Below are positions 1 through 8,162 of a stretch of DNA of 64,000 nucleotides, one piece after another. Within the stretch, counting starts at the first letter, position 1. Every line of letters starts with the position of its first letter. The notes under the pieces are model-generated. The model saw only the letters and a program-made list of their open reading frames with translations, made no database searches and was not told the origin of the DNA. This DNA is from Rufibacter sp. XAAS-G3-1 (GTDB lineage Bacteria > Bacteroidota > Bacteroidia > Cytophagales > Hymenobacteraceae), in NCBI RefSeq assembly GCF_013623775.1, contig NZ_JABFAM010000005.1:248001-312000 (forward strand), given 5' to 3'. The position numbers were made by a program, and so were the translations under genes.

Positions 1-776
1 CCAATGTTGGGAATGAACTCCATAAGCCCCGCAAACACCCCCAGCAGCAGAGGCATTGGCACACCAATGATCCACAAGCCCAGGGTGGTAAGCGTGCCAA
101 TCACGGCCATGGCCAATAAGGTGCCTTTAAGCCAGCCCCACAGGGTGTACCGCAGCACATGGACGACCTCCCGGGCCCGGGGGCGGCGGGGCTTTGGCAC
201 CAGCCGGACTAACCCATTGGCGGTTTCCTGCGGCGAGATGGCTAAATAAATGCCTATCACCAGCACAATCAAGATATTGGCTAATACCCCAAAAGTGGAG
301 TAGAAAACCGAAAAGACGTTTTTCATGACAGTGCCAGAGCCTTGCCCTTTCAAAAGTTGCTCCGGCGGCGGAATCTGTCTCAGTAACTGCTCTCCGTAAG
401 GCAAAGATGATATCTTCGCTTTTAGCCCCTCTAACGTAGCCGGAAGGTTCTGGCGCAACTCTTCCCCTTGCTTAGACAGGGTAGGGCCTAAATACATGAG
501 AAACCCTGCCAACAAGGCCACCAACAACAGACAGACCACCCCCAAAGACCACTTGTACGGCAACTTCAGGTGCCGGTGCAGGAAACTGCTGAGACCGTGC
601 AGAAGAATGCCAAACAAGATGGCGGCAAAGAAGACCAGAAACACCTGAAACGCCAGCTTGATTACGGTGTAACCCAGAAAGAGCACGATCACCAGGAGTG
701 CCACAACTAATACTTTGCGGAGGAACACCTGCAGGTGGTCTCGCGAGCCTGGGGTGGGAGAGACAGGAAGCGGCAT
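1..776 (-). CDS. AI-2E family transporter, N-terminal part (cut by window edge)
   Basis: Reading the minus strand from an ATG at 774-776 gives 258 open codons up to the window edge, so the C-terminus is missing. Two close hydrophobic segments (about residues 20-60), a third at 78-98, a polar stretch at 100-150 and further membrane segments at 160-180 and 217-250 match the layout of the AI-2E exporter/PerM family (PF01594). The last residues seen, MEFIPNIG, resemble the conserved E-x-IP-x-IG motif of this family. Members are inner-membrane permeases of mostly unknown substrate; few truly export autoinducer-2. No partner gene is visible. Family call is firm; substrate cannot be told. Confidence 0.85.
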   Translation of the reverse strand, partial: MPLPVSPTPGSRDHLQVFLRKVLVVALLVIVLFLGYTVIKLAFQVFLVFFAAILFGILLHGLSSFLHRHLKLPYKWSLGVVCLLLVALLAGFLMYLGPTLSKQGEELRQNLPATLEGLKAKISSLPYGEQLLRQIPPPEQLLKGQGSGTVMKNVFSVFYSTFGVLANILIVLVIGIYLAISPQETANGLVRLVPKPRRPRAREVVHVLRYTLWGWLKGTLLAMAVIGTLTTLGLWIIGVPMPLLLGVFAGLMEFIPNI

Positions 777-1045
777 AGGAATAGGGAATATGTATTTGGT
801 TGTTTCTAAGGTCTTTTACGGAATAAAAGTCTAAAACGGTATATACTATCTGTAATATATTAAGGCCGTTGGGCGGTGCCTTTCCAGAGAAGATGGATCT
901 GAAAAAATATAAGAAAAGTTAGAGGGGAACGCAACTATTCGGGCGCGTTTGCGATAAAATGAATTCGCCGCTCAAGCAAGACGGCGAGCCAGGGCGGTTT
1001 GCTTTGGGAACGAAACGATCTAAACATCTAACATCTTAAAAAATT

Positions 1046-1420
1046 ATGGAAAATCAATTTAACAATCAGCCAGGTTCTGCAGCGCAAGATGCCACTTCTT
1101 ACTCACAAGATTCAGCGCAGAACTCATCCAGCAACCAAGGAAAAGGCGGCATGATGGGGGCCCTTAGCAACATCCAGATGCCACAGTCTGTGAAAGACCT
1201 GGGAACTACCGTTTCCCGTTCATACAGCGGCATGAGCACTACCCAAAAAGTATTAGGTGGTGCGGCTCTTCTGGGTGCTTCTTACTGGGTAGCCAGCAAC
1301 CAAGGCTGGATTGGACAAGCCAAAATGCCGAAGCTTGGCAAAGCTGGCAAGAAAAACAAAGCTTCTAAAAACCAGTATGCCTCTACTGACCAACATACTT
1401 CTGGCCAGTACGATTCTTAA
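1046..1420 (+). CDS. Hypothetical small protein with one hydrophobic segment
   Basis: A 124-residue product I do not recognise. The first 45 residues are rich in Gln, Asn and Ser, residues about 68-83 (VLGGAALLGASYWVAS) are hydrophobic enough for one membrane segment, and the C-terminus is Lys-rich then Ser/Gln-rich. It stands alone on the plus strand and is followed by a strong bidirectional hairpin terminator shared with the convergent helicase gene, which supports it being a real transcribed gene. No signal cleavage site is visible. Function unknown. Confidence 0.6.
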   Translation: MENQFNNQPGSAAQDATSYSQDSAQNSSSNQGKGGMMGALSNIQMPQSVKDLGTTVSRSYSGMSTTQKVLGGAALLGASYWVASNQGWIGQAKMPKLGKAGKKNKASKNQYASTDQHTSGQYDS

Positions 1421-1505
1421 TCTTTTTAAGAATAGCTGACAACTAGCTAGAAAGAGGAGCACCGCTCTGAGAGTGGTTAACTCTTCTTAGAAACTAGTGT
1501 ATCAG

Positions 1506-1549
1506 AAACAGAAAAGCCGAGCACTTTTACGTGTTCGGCTTTTCTGTTT
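1506..1549. terminator. Bidirectional hairpin terminator
   Basis: Arms 1506-1524 and 1531-1549 are complementary apart from one wobble (AAAAGCCGAGCAC against GTGTTCGGCTTTT), with A- and T-tracts outside. It lies between two convergent genes and serves both. Confidence 0.85.
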
Positions 1550-1562
1550 TTAGAAGGAGCGT

Positions 1563-2897
1563 TTAGCTTCTGCCCCGGCCTCCGGATGGATTTCTGTTTC
1601 CGCCGCTGCTGCTCTGGCCGCCGGAAGAGGCCCGGCGCTGATCTGGGCGTCTGTTACCCTGGGCGCCGCCGCCTCTAGGGCCTCGGTTTTGCCCACCGTT
1701 GCCGCTGCCGTTTCGGGCTGCTTTATCCGTCGCTTTTCCGCCGGCCAGCGGAAGTTTGGCATAATCTACGTGGAAAGGCTGATCCTCTTCCACCGGAATC
1801 GTTTGTTTGGTGAGTCTCTCAATGTCCCGCAGGTAGGCCAGTTCGGTGTCATCGCAGAAAGAAAGGGCCATTCCCTCGGCACCCGCCCGCCCGGTACGGC
1901 CAATGCGGTGCACGTACGTCTCGGGTTCATTGGGTAGGTCTATGTTGATGACGTGCGTCAGGTCATCAACGTCAATGCCGCGGGCCGCAATGTCAGTGGC
2001 TACCAGGGCTTTCAGTTCATTGTTCTTGAATTGCGTCAATGCTTTCACGCGGGTGCTTTGGGCCTTGTCGCCGTGGATGGACTGCGCCGAGATACCTGCT
2101 TTGGAGAGTTCTTTGGCAATGCGGTCTGCGCCGTGTTTGGTGCGCGAGAAAACCAACGCCCGTTGAATCTCATCGCCCTTCAGAAGATGTTTCAACAACG
2201 CCCGCTTGGTGGTTTTATCCACGAAGTATATTTTTTGGGAAATTTTCTCAACGGTGCTGGATACCGGCGTCACCTCTACATACACCGGGTCGCGCAGAAT
2301 GCTGGCCGAAAGTTTCTGGATTTCCTGCGGCATGGTGGCCGAGAATAGAAGCGTCTGCCGATTAGAAGGTATCTGGGCAATCACTTTGCGCACATCATGG
2401 ATAAAGCCCATGTCCAGCATGCGGTCGGCCTCGTCCAGGATAAAAGTCTCTATGTGTTTCAGGGATAAAAGTCCCTGGTTCATTAAGTCCAGCAGACGGC
2501 CCGGGGTAGCCACCACAATGTCTACGCCGCGTTTAATCTGCTCTACCTGCGGTACCTGGCCCACGCCGCCAAAGACAACCGTGTATTTTATTTTGGTGTA
2601 GCGGCCGTAGGCCTGAATGCTGTCACCGATCTGCAGCGCCAACTCGCGGGTTGGGGTTAAGATAAGCGCTCTGATGGCTTTGGCCGGGTGTGCCGGGCCA
2701 GCCTCATGCAAACGCTGCAGCAACGGTAAGCTGAACGCCGCGGTTTTACCGGTTCCGGTCTGGGCGCAGCCCAACAAGTCATCGCCGTTCAATACCGGCG
2801 GAATGGCTTGTTCCTGAATGGGGGTGGGGTTGGTGTATCCCTCTTCCTGCAAGGCTTGCAAGAGAGGTTCAATCAAATTTAGTTCTGAAAAAGTCAT
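1563..2897 (-). CDS. DEAD-box ATP-dependent RNA helicase, RhlE-like
   Basis: 444 residues from the ATG at 2895-2897 ([13 protein letters not shown]). The open frame extends 21 codons upstream but those residues do not fit the family. Motifs in order: Q motif [10 protein letters not shown] (about 24-33), Walker A AQTGTGKT (45-52), PTRELA, DEAD (about 155), SAT, and HRIGRTGR near 330. The last ~55 residues are Gly/Arg/Ser-rich, as in RNA-binding tails of RhlE/CsdA-type helicases. Such proteins unwind RNA duplexes in ribosome assembly, decay or cold adaptation. It is a single-gene unit ending at the terminator it shares with the gene at 1046. Confidence 0.93.
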   Translation of the reverse strand: MTFSELNLIEPLLQALQEEGYTNPTPIQEQAIPPVLNGDDLLGCAQTGTGKTAAFSLPLLQRLHEAGPAHPAKAIRALILTPTRELALQIGDSIQAYGRYTKIKYTVVFGGVGQVPQVEQIKRGVDIVVATPGRLLDLMNQGLLSLKHIETFILDEADRMLDMGFIHDVRKVIAQIPSNRQTLLFSATMPQEIQKLSASILRDPVYVEVTPVSSTVEKISQKIYFVDKTTKRALLKHLLKGDEIQRALVFSRTKHGADRIAKELSKAGISAQSIHGDKAQSTRVKALTQFKNNELKALVATDIAARGIDVDDLTHVINIDLPNEPETYVHRIGRTGRAGAEGMALSFCDDTELAYLRDIERLTKQTIPVEEDQPFHVDYAKLPLAGGKATDKAARNGSGNGGQNRGPRGGGAQGNRRPDQRRASSGGQSSSGGNRNPSGGRGRS

Positions 2898-3004
2898 TAT
2901 AAAGAATAATGGCCGTAAAGTAGTGGCCAGGCATGAATAAAAAAGATACCAAGCTGGCACCTATCCTTAGAAGACACAAAGATAGGGAAAAAGATTCAGT
3001 CTCT

Positions 3005-3040
3005 GTTTTTGGCCTGTTTTGGGCAGACTAAGCCAGAAAC
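3005..3040. repeat. Hairpin repeat, degenerate copy 1
   Basis: A left arm like GTTTTTGGCCTGTTTT and a right half AGCCAGAAAC match the family described at 18225, but the centre is disrupted. It lies upstream of the helicase gene. Confidence 0.4.
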
Positions 3041-3141
3041 AAGCCTCTGGGTTTAAGCGGCGTTGGGGCAGGACAACCTTCGCGGCTAAAAACGGTTTAA
3101 ACCATGTAACAGAACAGGAGCACGCGTAAACTCAAAAGAAT

Positions 3142-3645
3142 ATGGAACGTGAAACTACCCCTAAGCGGAATAAAACTACCAGAAAGGCATCTAAGAAAAG
3201 GCTGAACAAATGGCTCCGGTCTGGCCTCAGCGGGTTGGCCGGGGCCGTTGCCGTTACCCTGGTGCATGAAAGTGTGCGCCGGTTTTACCCCAATGCCCCA
3301 CGTATGGACATTTTGGGCATGCGGGCCATTGCCAAGGGCTTGCGCTACGCGGGCCAGACTCCGCCAGACCATGGCAGACTGCACACCTGGTCTCTGGTTG
3401 GCGATATTGTCTCCAATAGCTTATACTACAGCTTAACCGGCACCGGTAAGAAAGCCTGGTGGCGCGGTACTATCCTGGGTGCGGCGGCGGGCGTAGGCGG
3501 CGTGATTTTACCAGGCCCCATGGGCTTAGGTGTGGCCCCCAGCGCCAGAACCAAACAGACCCAGGCGCTCACCATCGGCTATTACCTGCTGGCTGGTGTA
3601 GTGGCCGGTGGCGTGGCTAAGTGGCTGCGGAAGGTGAAAGTGTAA
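3142..3645 (+). CDS. Hypothetical membrane protein
   Basis: 167 residues with a very basic N-terminus (about 25 residues of Lys/Arg/Thr), a hydrophobic stretch at about 30-45 (GLSGLAGAVAVTLVH), a Gly-rich segment at about 108-135 and a last membrane segment near 145-158. I do not recognise the family. It is alone on the plus strand and convergent with the HTTM gene; hairpin repeat copy 2 sits in the gap and may terminate both. Confidence 0.65.
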   Translation: MERETTPKRNKTTRKASKKRLNKWLRSGLSGLAGAVAVTLVHESVRRFYPNAPRMDILGMRAIAKGLRYAGQTPPDHGRLHTWSLVGDIVSNSLYYSLTGTGKKAWWRGTILGAAAGVGGVILPGPMGLGVAPSARTKQTQALTIGYYLLAGVVAGGVAKWLRKVKV

Positions 3646-3668
3646 GTAGTGGATGACTTTCAATAAAA

Positions 3669-3710
3669 GCCGTTTAGGGGCTGTTTTTCCAAAAGTAGCC
3701 CCTAAACGGC
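3669..3710. repeat. Hairpin repeat, copy 2
   Basis: Arms GCCGTTTAGGGGCT and AGCCCCTAAACGGC are perfectly complementary around a T/A-rich centre. It fills the gap between two convergent genes and touches the HTTM stop codon. Confidence 0.9.
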
Positions 3711-5215
3711 TACGGCTTGCAATGACAGAGCACCTCGCGCTTTACGGGCTCTGTTTTGTAGTTTGGGAGCGAGACTTCCTTCATGTAGATCACTGACAGC
3801 TCGTTGATTTGTTCCTGGGGAGGGTGAGACTCATTCCAGCGGCGCAGCAGGTAAAAACAGTAGTAAGGCCGCATGTACTCATTGGGCACAAACAGGTAAT
3901 TCTCTGAGTATTTACGCCAGCGGTCGTTTTTGAAGAGGCTCACCACCGAGGCAGGTTTGGCGGTATCTGGTTCTTTGCCCTGTTGGTTTAGATCAACTTT
4001 ATGCTGGCTGTTGGTGATTCCTTCCAGCACGTACCAGCCATCTTCTTTGAAAACGTTGGGGGCGAACATGCTCCAGTTCTGGTCTAACCTGGGCATCAGG
4101 GTGGCCCAGTGCAGATTAGCCGGTACCTGGAAAGAAGGCTTGCCCAGGGTACTCAGGTTCCACCAAAAAGCCAGCACCAAGCAAGCCAGCACCAGACCCT
4201 CTCTCATGTATTTGAGGTGGTAATCTTCTGCCCAGCGCGGCTGATTCCACTTCACCTTCATCTGCAGTTCTACCGGGGAGCGCATGCCTTTCCCCAGCCT
4301 GGCCCAGCGTTTATGCAGCTTGTTGTACCCTGCCCGCAGATACCGGTCTACCGTGTCCATAACCGGAGTAGGCAGCAACCCTATCACCGCCGAGATACTG
4401 ATCAGGTAAAACAAACCCACAAACAAAGACAGACTGATGCCTATGTGCAGGCCCGCAATGACTACAAAGAACAGCATCCTGAACCACGTGGTACGCCACG
4501 GAATGAGCAACACAAAGGGCAGCCACAGCTCTGCAAAGTACGTGGCGTGCGTAAGCTGCTTCATGAGCAGCGGGAACTGGTAGAGAATTCGCCCCCCGGG
4601 CATCAGGATCTGGTCAATGCTGAGGGCGTAGTAAAGGGCGGTGCCGTCAGTAGTCCAGTCGGGCCCGCTTTTCAGTAATGCGGTGAACACGTACACCCAG
4701 GCCACCTGCAGAAGATAGGCCGCTGAGGCCATGCTGAGGTAGTGGGGCGATGTTTCTGAGGTAAGGGAACGGCGCGCATCTACGGAATAATGCCGGTGCC
4801 AGGGCAAAAACATTCCCCAGAAAAGCAGCATCCGGAGCAGGCTGTCGCCAGATTGGGTGATGAGCGGGTTGCGGTTGTGCAGCGAGACCAGCAGAATCCA
4901 GGAAATGAAGGTGGCCCAGCGGGTGTGATACCCCAGCAGAAGGCAAATGGCCGCCGCCGCCGCAAGAACAAAGAGAACCAGCTGAAACTGCCACAGGCCG
5001 CTTAGCGCATGCAAAGAGAAGAAGTACTGGTTCCAGGCATTGGCATGCAGCACATGCAAAGGCAACACGCCCATGTTGGAATAATGCGCCTCCATATCAG
5101 AAGCCCTGATGCCGATGTCCAATAACAAGACACTGGCTACCCATATCCGCATAAAAGAAAGTGCCCGGGTATCTGTATAGAATACGCGATGCAGATACTG
5201 TCTAAGTAGATGCAT
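3710..5215 (-). CDS. HTTM domain membrane protein
   Basis: 501 residues from the ATG at 5213-5215. The longer open frame would start upstream across a terminator hairpin, so the later ATG is preferred. It has many membrane segments and the motif SLHNRNPLI-x-GD-LLR typical of the HTTM domain, related to vitamin K-dependent gamma-carboxylase. After the last membrane helix (about 365) comes a ~130-residue polar C-terminal domain rich in Trp, Tyr and Asn. Bacterial HTTM proteins are membrane proteins of unknown reaction. It is downstream of, and separated by a terminator from, the Gly-Thr repeat lipoprotein gene. Confidence 0.85.
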   Translation of the reverse strand: MHLLRQYLHRVFYTDTRALSFMRIWVASVLLLDIGIRASDMEAHYSNMGVLPLHVLHANAWNQYFFSLHALSGLWQFQLVLFVLAAAAAICLLLGYHTRWATFISWILLVSLHNRNPLITQSGDSLLRMLLFWGMFLPWHRHYSVDARRSLTSETSPHYLSMASAAYLLQVAWVYVFTALLKSGPDWTTDGTALYYALSIDQILMPGGRILYQFPLLMKQLTHATYFAELWLPFVLLIPWRTTWFRMLFFVVIAGLHIGISLSLFVGLFYLISISAVIGLLPTPVMDTVDRYLRAGYNKLHKRWARLGKGMRSPVELQMKVKWNQPRWAEDYHLKYMREGLVLACLVLAFWWNLSTLGKPSFQVPANLHWATLMPRLDQNWSMFAPNVFKEDGWYVLEGITNSQHKVDLNQQGKEPDTAKPASVVSLFKNDRWRKYSENYLFVPNEYMRPYYCFYLLRRWNESHPPQEQINELSVIYMKEVSLPNYKTEPVKREVLCHCKP

Positions 5216-5245
5216 AGAGAGGAGGGTTGAAAAAAGAGGGAAAAC

Positions 5246-5279
5246 AGAAAAGGCAAAACCATTGGGCCTTGCCTTTTCT
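5246..5279 (-). terminator. Hairpin terminator after the Gly-Thr repeat gene
   Basis: Arms AGAAAAGGCAA (5246-5256) and TTGCCTTTTCT (5269-5279) are perfectly complementary. On the minus strand a T-rich tract follows. Its position argues that the HTTM gene starts after it. Confidence 0.75.
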
Positions 5280-5319
5280 TCCATATCACAACGCTTCTAA
5301 GAACGTTTATTCCAATTTA

Positions 5320-5745
5320 CTAGCGGCTGGTAGTACCACCTGTAGTTCCGGTAGTGGTGCCAGTGGTTCCACCAGTAGTACCAGTAGTTCCGGTAGTAGT
5401 ACCTGTAGTGGTGCCGGTTGTACCAGTAGTTCCAGTGGTGCCGGTAGTACCAGTGGTAGTACCTGTGGTTCCGGTTGTACCAGTTGTAGTACCTGTAGTT
5501 CCGGTTGTACCAGTTGTGCCAGTGGTAGTGCCCGTAGTTCCGGTAGTGGTACCAGTGGTGCCATAGGTAGTGCCTGTGGTGCCGCCGCCAGTGGTTCCGG
5601 TAGTACCGGTAGTAGTACCAGATTCGGTGCTCATGTCAGTAGAAGTGGTGTCTGTGGTGGTTTCACCGGTACCAGAGCATGACGTTAGTGCCGAAGCTGC
5701 TGTCATGGCGGCAACTGCGAACATGTTTACAAATGTCTTTTTCAT
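5320..5745 (-). CDS. Gly-Thr-Thr repeat lipoprotein
   Basis: 141 residues. A lipoprotein signal peptide ends in a lipobox ALTSC (Cys23), then a short Thr/Ser/Glu-rich spacer, then about 90 residues made almost only of Gly and Thr in GTT and GTTT units. The DNA here is a run of imperfect 9-12 bp repeats (GTACTACTG-like on one strand), so length may vary by slippage. Gly-X-Y proteins exist in bacteria, but the GTT register is broken by GTTT units, so a collagen triple helix is doubtful. The product should be a cell-envelope-anchored, extended, non-charged linker-like protein. No family recognised. Confidence 0.65.
   Translation of the reverse strand: MKKTFVNMFAVAAMTAASALTSCSGTGETTTDTTSTDMSTESGTTTGTTGTTGGGTTGTTYGTTGTTTGTTGTTTGTTGTTGTTGTTTGTTGTTGTTTGTTGTTGTTGTTGTTTGTTTGTTGTTGGTTGTTTGTTGGTTSR
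5340..5610. repeat. Low-complexity tandem repeat tract within the Gly-Thr gene
   Basis: Imperfect short units such as GGTAGTACC and GGTTGTACC alternate through the coding region. Spurious open frames in other phases (Val-Val-Pro runs) are by-products of this tract. Confidence 0.85.
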
Positions 5746-5926
5746 AGTTTTGACAGGTTAATGAATGGTGATAAATGGTTTACTTTTTCAAGTTCATCGT
5801 TTTACGCACAGTTCTTAGAAAGGTGCCATATTTGAATGAAAATTATTCATTTGCAGAGAAGTTCTTTAACGATTACGTACTTTTACGCGTACCAATACAG
5901 ACCTTCCTCTATAATCCAAAGGCTTT

Positions 5927-6331
5927 ATGCTTCCTTCTTCCCCTACTATCCTGTTTGATGGCGTCTGTAACCTTTGTAACGGATTTGTGCAGTTTGTGAT
6001 CAACCATGACCCTAAAAGTTATTTCCGGTTTGCGTCCTTGCAGTCTGAGGCAGGGCAGGAAGTACTAAGCACGCATGGCTTGCCAACTGGGCACTTCAAA
6101 AGTGTCTTGCTGGTGGAAAACGGACAGCTCTATACCCGTTCTGCCGCCGCGCTGCGCATTGTGCGCCGCCTAAGCGAAGGTTGGTCTTTGCTGTATGCGC
6201 TGGTGCTGGTACCTCCCTTCCTCCGCGACCCGCTCTACGACTGGGTTTCGCGTAACCGGTACCGGTGGTTTGGACGGCAGGAAAGCTGTATGCTGCCCAC
6301 CCCAGCCCTGAAAGCCCGGTTTCTCTCCTGA
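5927..6331 (+). CDS. DCC family (DUF393) thiol-disulfide oxidoreductase-like protein
   Basis: 134 residues beginning MLPSSPTILFDGVCNLC; the DGVCNLC motif with Cys14 and Cys17 is the hallmark of the DCC1/YuxK family (PF04134). The rest, including SAAALRIVRRL and a C-terminal RYRWFG, fits the family and the length is usual. These small proteins are predicted to hold a redox-active CxxC; in many genomes they lie next to HTTM genes. Here one HTTM gene lies 0.7 kb away on the other strand, which fits that association but is not an operon. Confidence 0.9.
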   Translation: MLPSSPTILFDGVCNLCNGFVQFVINHDPKSYFRFASLQSEAGQEVLSTHGLPTGHFKSVLLVENGQLYTRSAAALRIVRRLSEGWSLLYALVLVPPFLRDPLYDWVSRNRYRWFGRQESCMLPTPALKARFLS

Positions 6332-6660
6332 GATGCCACGCATAAAAGGCATTGAGTAGCTTGGGGCTTTACTCCAGACGGCTATCAATGTCCCAAATCT
6401 TGCCTTCCTGGCAGGGTGAATGCGCGGTAAGGTAAACCGATAAACTGTTTTGGGGCTCATTTCCTGAAAACAGGCCCAAAACAGAGCGTATCTTCCCCAA
6501 TAGAAACGGACGGAAACCATTTTGCCTACATTTTCTCTAGTTGATCTATAGAGATAACTGTTTTTAACCCGATTTTGTGAAAAGAAGTCAGAAACGGCAC
6601 TTACTTTTACGCCCTGCTTTGTGACGGCAGGCTTATTCATTTTAATTTGATAGAAACGTA
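6332..6660. other. Non-coding gap before the symporter gene
   Basis: No convincing gene. It holds hairpin repeat copy 3 and the upstream region of the symporter, which starts with GTG. A minus-strand open frame here runs through the neighbouring gene and is not supported. Confidence 0.6.
6445..6484. repeat. Hairpin repeat, copy 3
   Basis: CTGTTTTGGGGCT left arm and AGGCCCAAAACAG right arm, with a TTTCCTGAAAA centre. Confidence 0.85.
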
Positions 6661-8040
6661 GTGGAAAAAATAGATGCTTTTTTAGCCCAGGCCAGTAATT
6701 TGGCCTGGGGCATGCCGTTGCTACTCCTGCTCATGGGCGGTGGTTCCTTCCTGATGCTCTACTGCCGCCTTATCCCGTTCCGGATGATGGGGCATTCCCT
6801 CCATATTCTGCAGGGGAAATACCAAGACCCTAACGCAGCCGGGCAAATCACGCCGTTCCAGGCCATGGCCAGCGCGTTGGCTTCTACCATTGGCATGGGA
6901 AACATAAGTGGCGTGGCCGTGGGCATTGCCATGGGCGGCCCCGGCGTGCTGTTCTGGATGTGGGTGAGTGCCTTTGTGGGCATGGCCACCAAGTTCTTTA
7001 CCTGCACGCTCTCCATCATGTACCGGGGCCGCAACGAACTGGGCGCGGTGGAAGGCGGGCCCATGTACATGGTGACCGAAGGCTTGGGAAAGAAATGGAA
7101 GCCTTTGTCCGTTCTGTTCGCTTTTGCCGGTTTGTTCGGGACGTTGCCCATGTTTCAGGCCAACCAGCTTACCCAGATCATCACCGATGTGGTGCTGAGA
7201 CCCAGCGGCATGGTGGGCGAAGACGCCTTTCTGTCTAATTTGTTTATGGGCATGGCCATGGCACTTTTGGTGTCTATTATTCTATTTGGCGGCCTCAAGC
7301 GCATTGCTGCCGTGGCCACCAAGCTGGTGCCGCTCATGGTGGTGCTGTACACCGGCTCGGTGCTCTACATCATCTTCTCCAACATAGCCGCCGTGCCAGA
7401 TATGTTCGCGCTTATCTTTGAGGATGCGTTTACCGGTAACGCCGTTATGGGCGGGGCCGTCATGCAGGTCATTATCATGGGGGCCCGCCGCGCGTCCTTC
7501 TCCAACGAAGCCGGTATTGGTACCGCCGCCATGATGCACGGCGAGTCGCAGAACAACGAGCCGGTGCGCGAAGGCCTGGTGGCCATGTGGGAACCGTTCA
7601 TTGACACCATTGTGGTCTGCACCATGACGGGGCTGGCCATTCTGGTGACGGGCGTCTGGGAAACGAACAGCGGCAACGGGGTTTCCATGACAGCCCAGGC
7701 CTTCGGTGCCGCCATGCCGCACGTGGGCAAGTACCTGTTGGTGATCTGCGTGTTCATTTTCGCGTTCACCTCGTTGTTCTCGTACTGCTACTACGGTTCT
7801 AAGTGCTTTACCTACCTGTTCGGGTTCAAATACCGCCGCCTGTACGACTACTTCTACATCTTTACCATCATCATCGGATCCATTGTGACCATTACCTCGG
7901 TCATCAATCTGGTAGATACCGCCTTCGCCCTCATGGCCATTCCTACCATGGCCTGCGCGCTGGTGCTGTCGCCTAAAGTGATGGCCGCCTCCAAAGATTA
8001 CCTGGCGAGGTTGAAGGCGGGAAAGATCCAGCGGTTTTAG
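6661..8040 (+). CDS. Alanine/glycine:cation symporter (AGCS family)
   Basis: 459 residues from a GTG start. Family features are clear: ITPFQAMASALASTIGMGNISGV, GGPGVLFWMWVSAFVGMATKF, the GAVEGGPMYM motif, and SNEAGIGTAAMMHG in the second half. About ten membrane helices are predicted by eye. Members import small neutral amino acids with Na+ or H+. The length is usual. It is a single gene, convergent with carB, and ends at a hairpin repeat plus a classical terminator. Confidence 0.92.
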   Translation: MEKIDAFLAQASNLAWGMPLLLLLMGGGSFLMLYCRLIPFRMMGHSLHILQGKYQDPNAAGQITPFQAMASALASTIGMGNISGVAVGIAMGGPGVLFWMWVSAFVGMATKFFTCTLSIMYRGRNELGAVEGGPMYMVTEGLGKKWKPLSVLFAFAGLFGTLPMFQANQLTQIITDVVLRPSGMVGEDAFLSNLFMGMAMALLVSIILFGGLKRIAAVATKLVPLMVVLYTGSVLYIIFSNIAAVPDMFALIFEDAFTGNAVMGGAVMQVIIMGARRASFSNEAGIGTAAMMHGESQNNEPVREGLVAMWEPFIDTIVVCTMTGLAILVTGVWETNSGNGVSMTAQAFGAAMPHVGKYLLVICVFIFAFTSLFSYCYYGSKCFTYLFGFKYRRLYDYFYIFTIIIGSIVTITSVINLVDTAFALMAIPTMACALVLSPKVMAASKDYLARLKAGKIQRF

Positions 8041-8064
8041 AACTGCGCGGAAAGAAAATCAATG

Positions 8065-8109
8065 TTTGCGTTTCGGGGCTGTTTTTAGAAAAATAGCCCC
8101 GAAACGCAA
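8065..8109. repeat. Hairpin repeat, copy 4
   Basis: Arms TTTGCGTTTCGGGGCT and AGCCCCGAAACGCAAA are perfect over 16 bp. It lies 24 bp after the symporter stop. Confidence 0.92.
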
Positions 8110-8137
8110 AAGGCTGCTCCGCTTGGAACAGCCTTTT
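8108..8137. terminator. Bidirectional hairpin terminator between symporter and carB
   Basis: AAAAGGCTG (8108-8116) pairs with CAGCCTTTT (8129-8137). It lies directly after hairpin repeat copy 4, so the two form a tandem. Confidence 0.8.
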
Positions 8138-8162
8138 CTAGTACTCTAGTTTTGCTACCAAC

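Noticed and set aside
5354-5566. Val-Pro repeat open frame on the plus strand
   Set aside because: It is the antisense shadow of the Gly-Thr repeat tract of the lipoprotein gene.
5340-5610. Possible CRISPR array
   Set aside because: Units are 9-12 bp, contiguous and in frame with a coding gene; there are no spacers.
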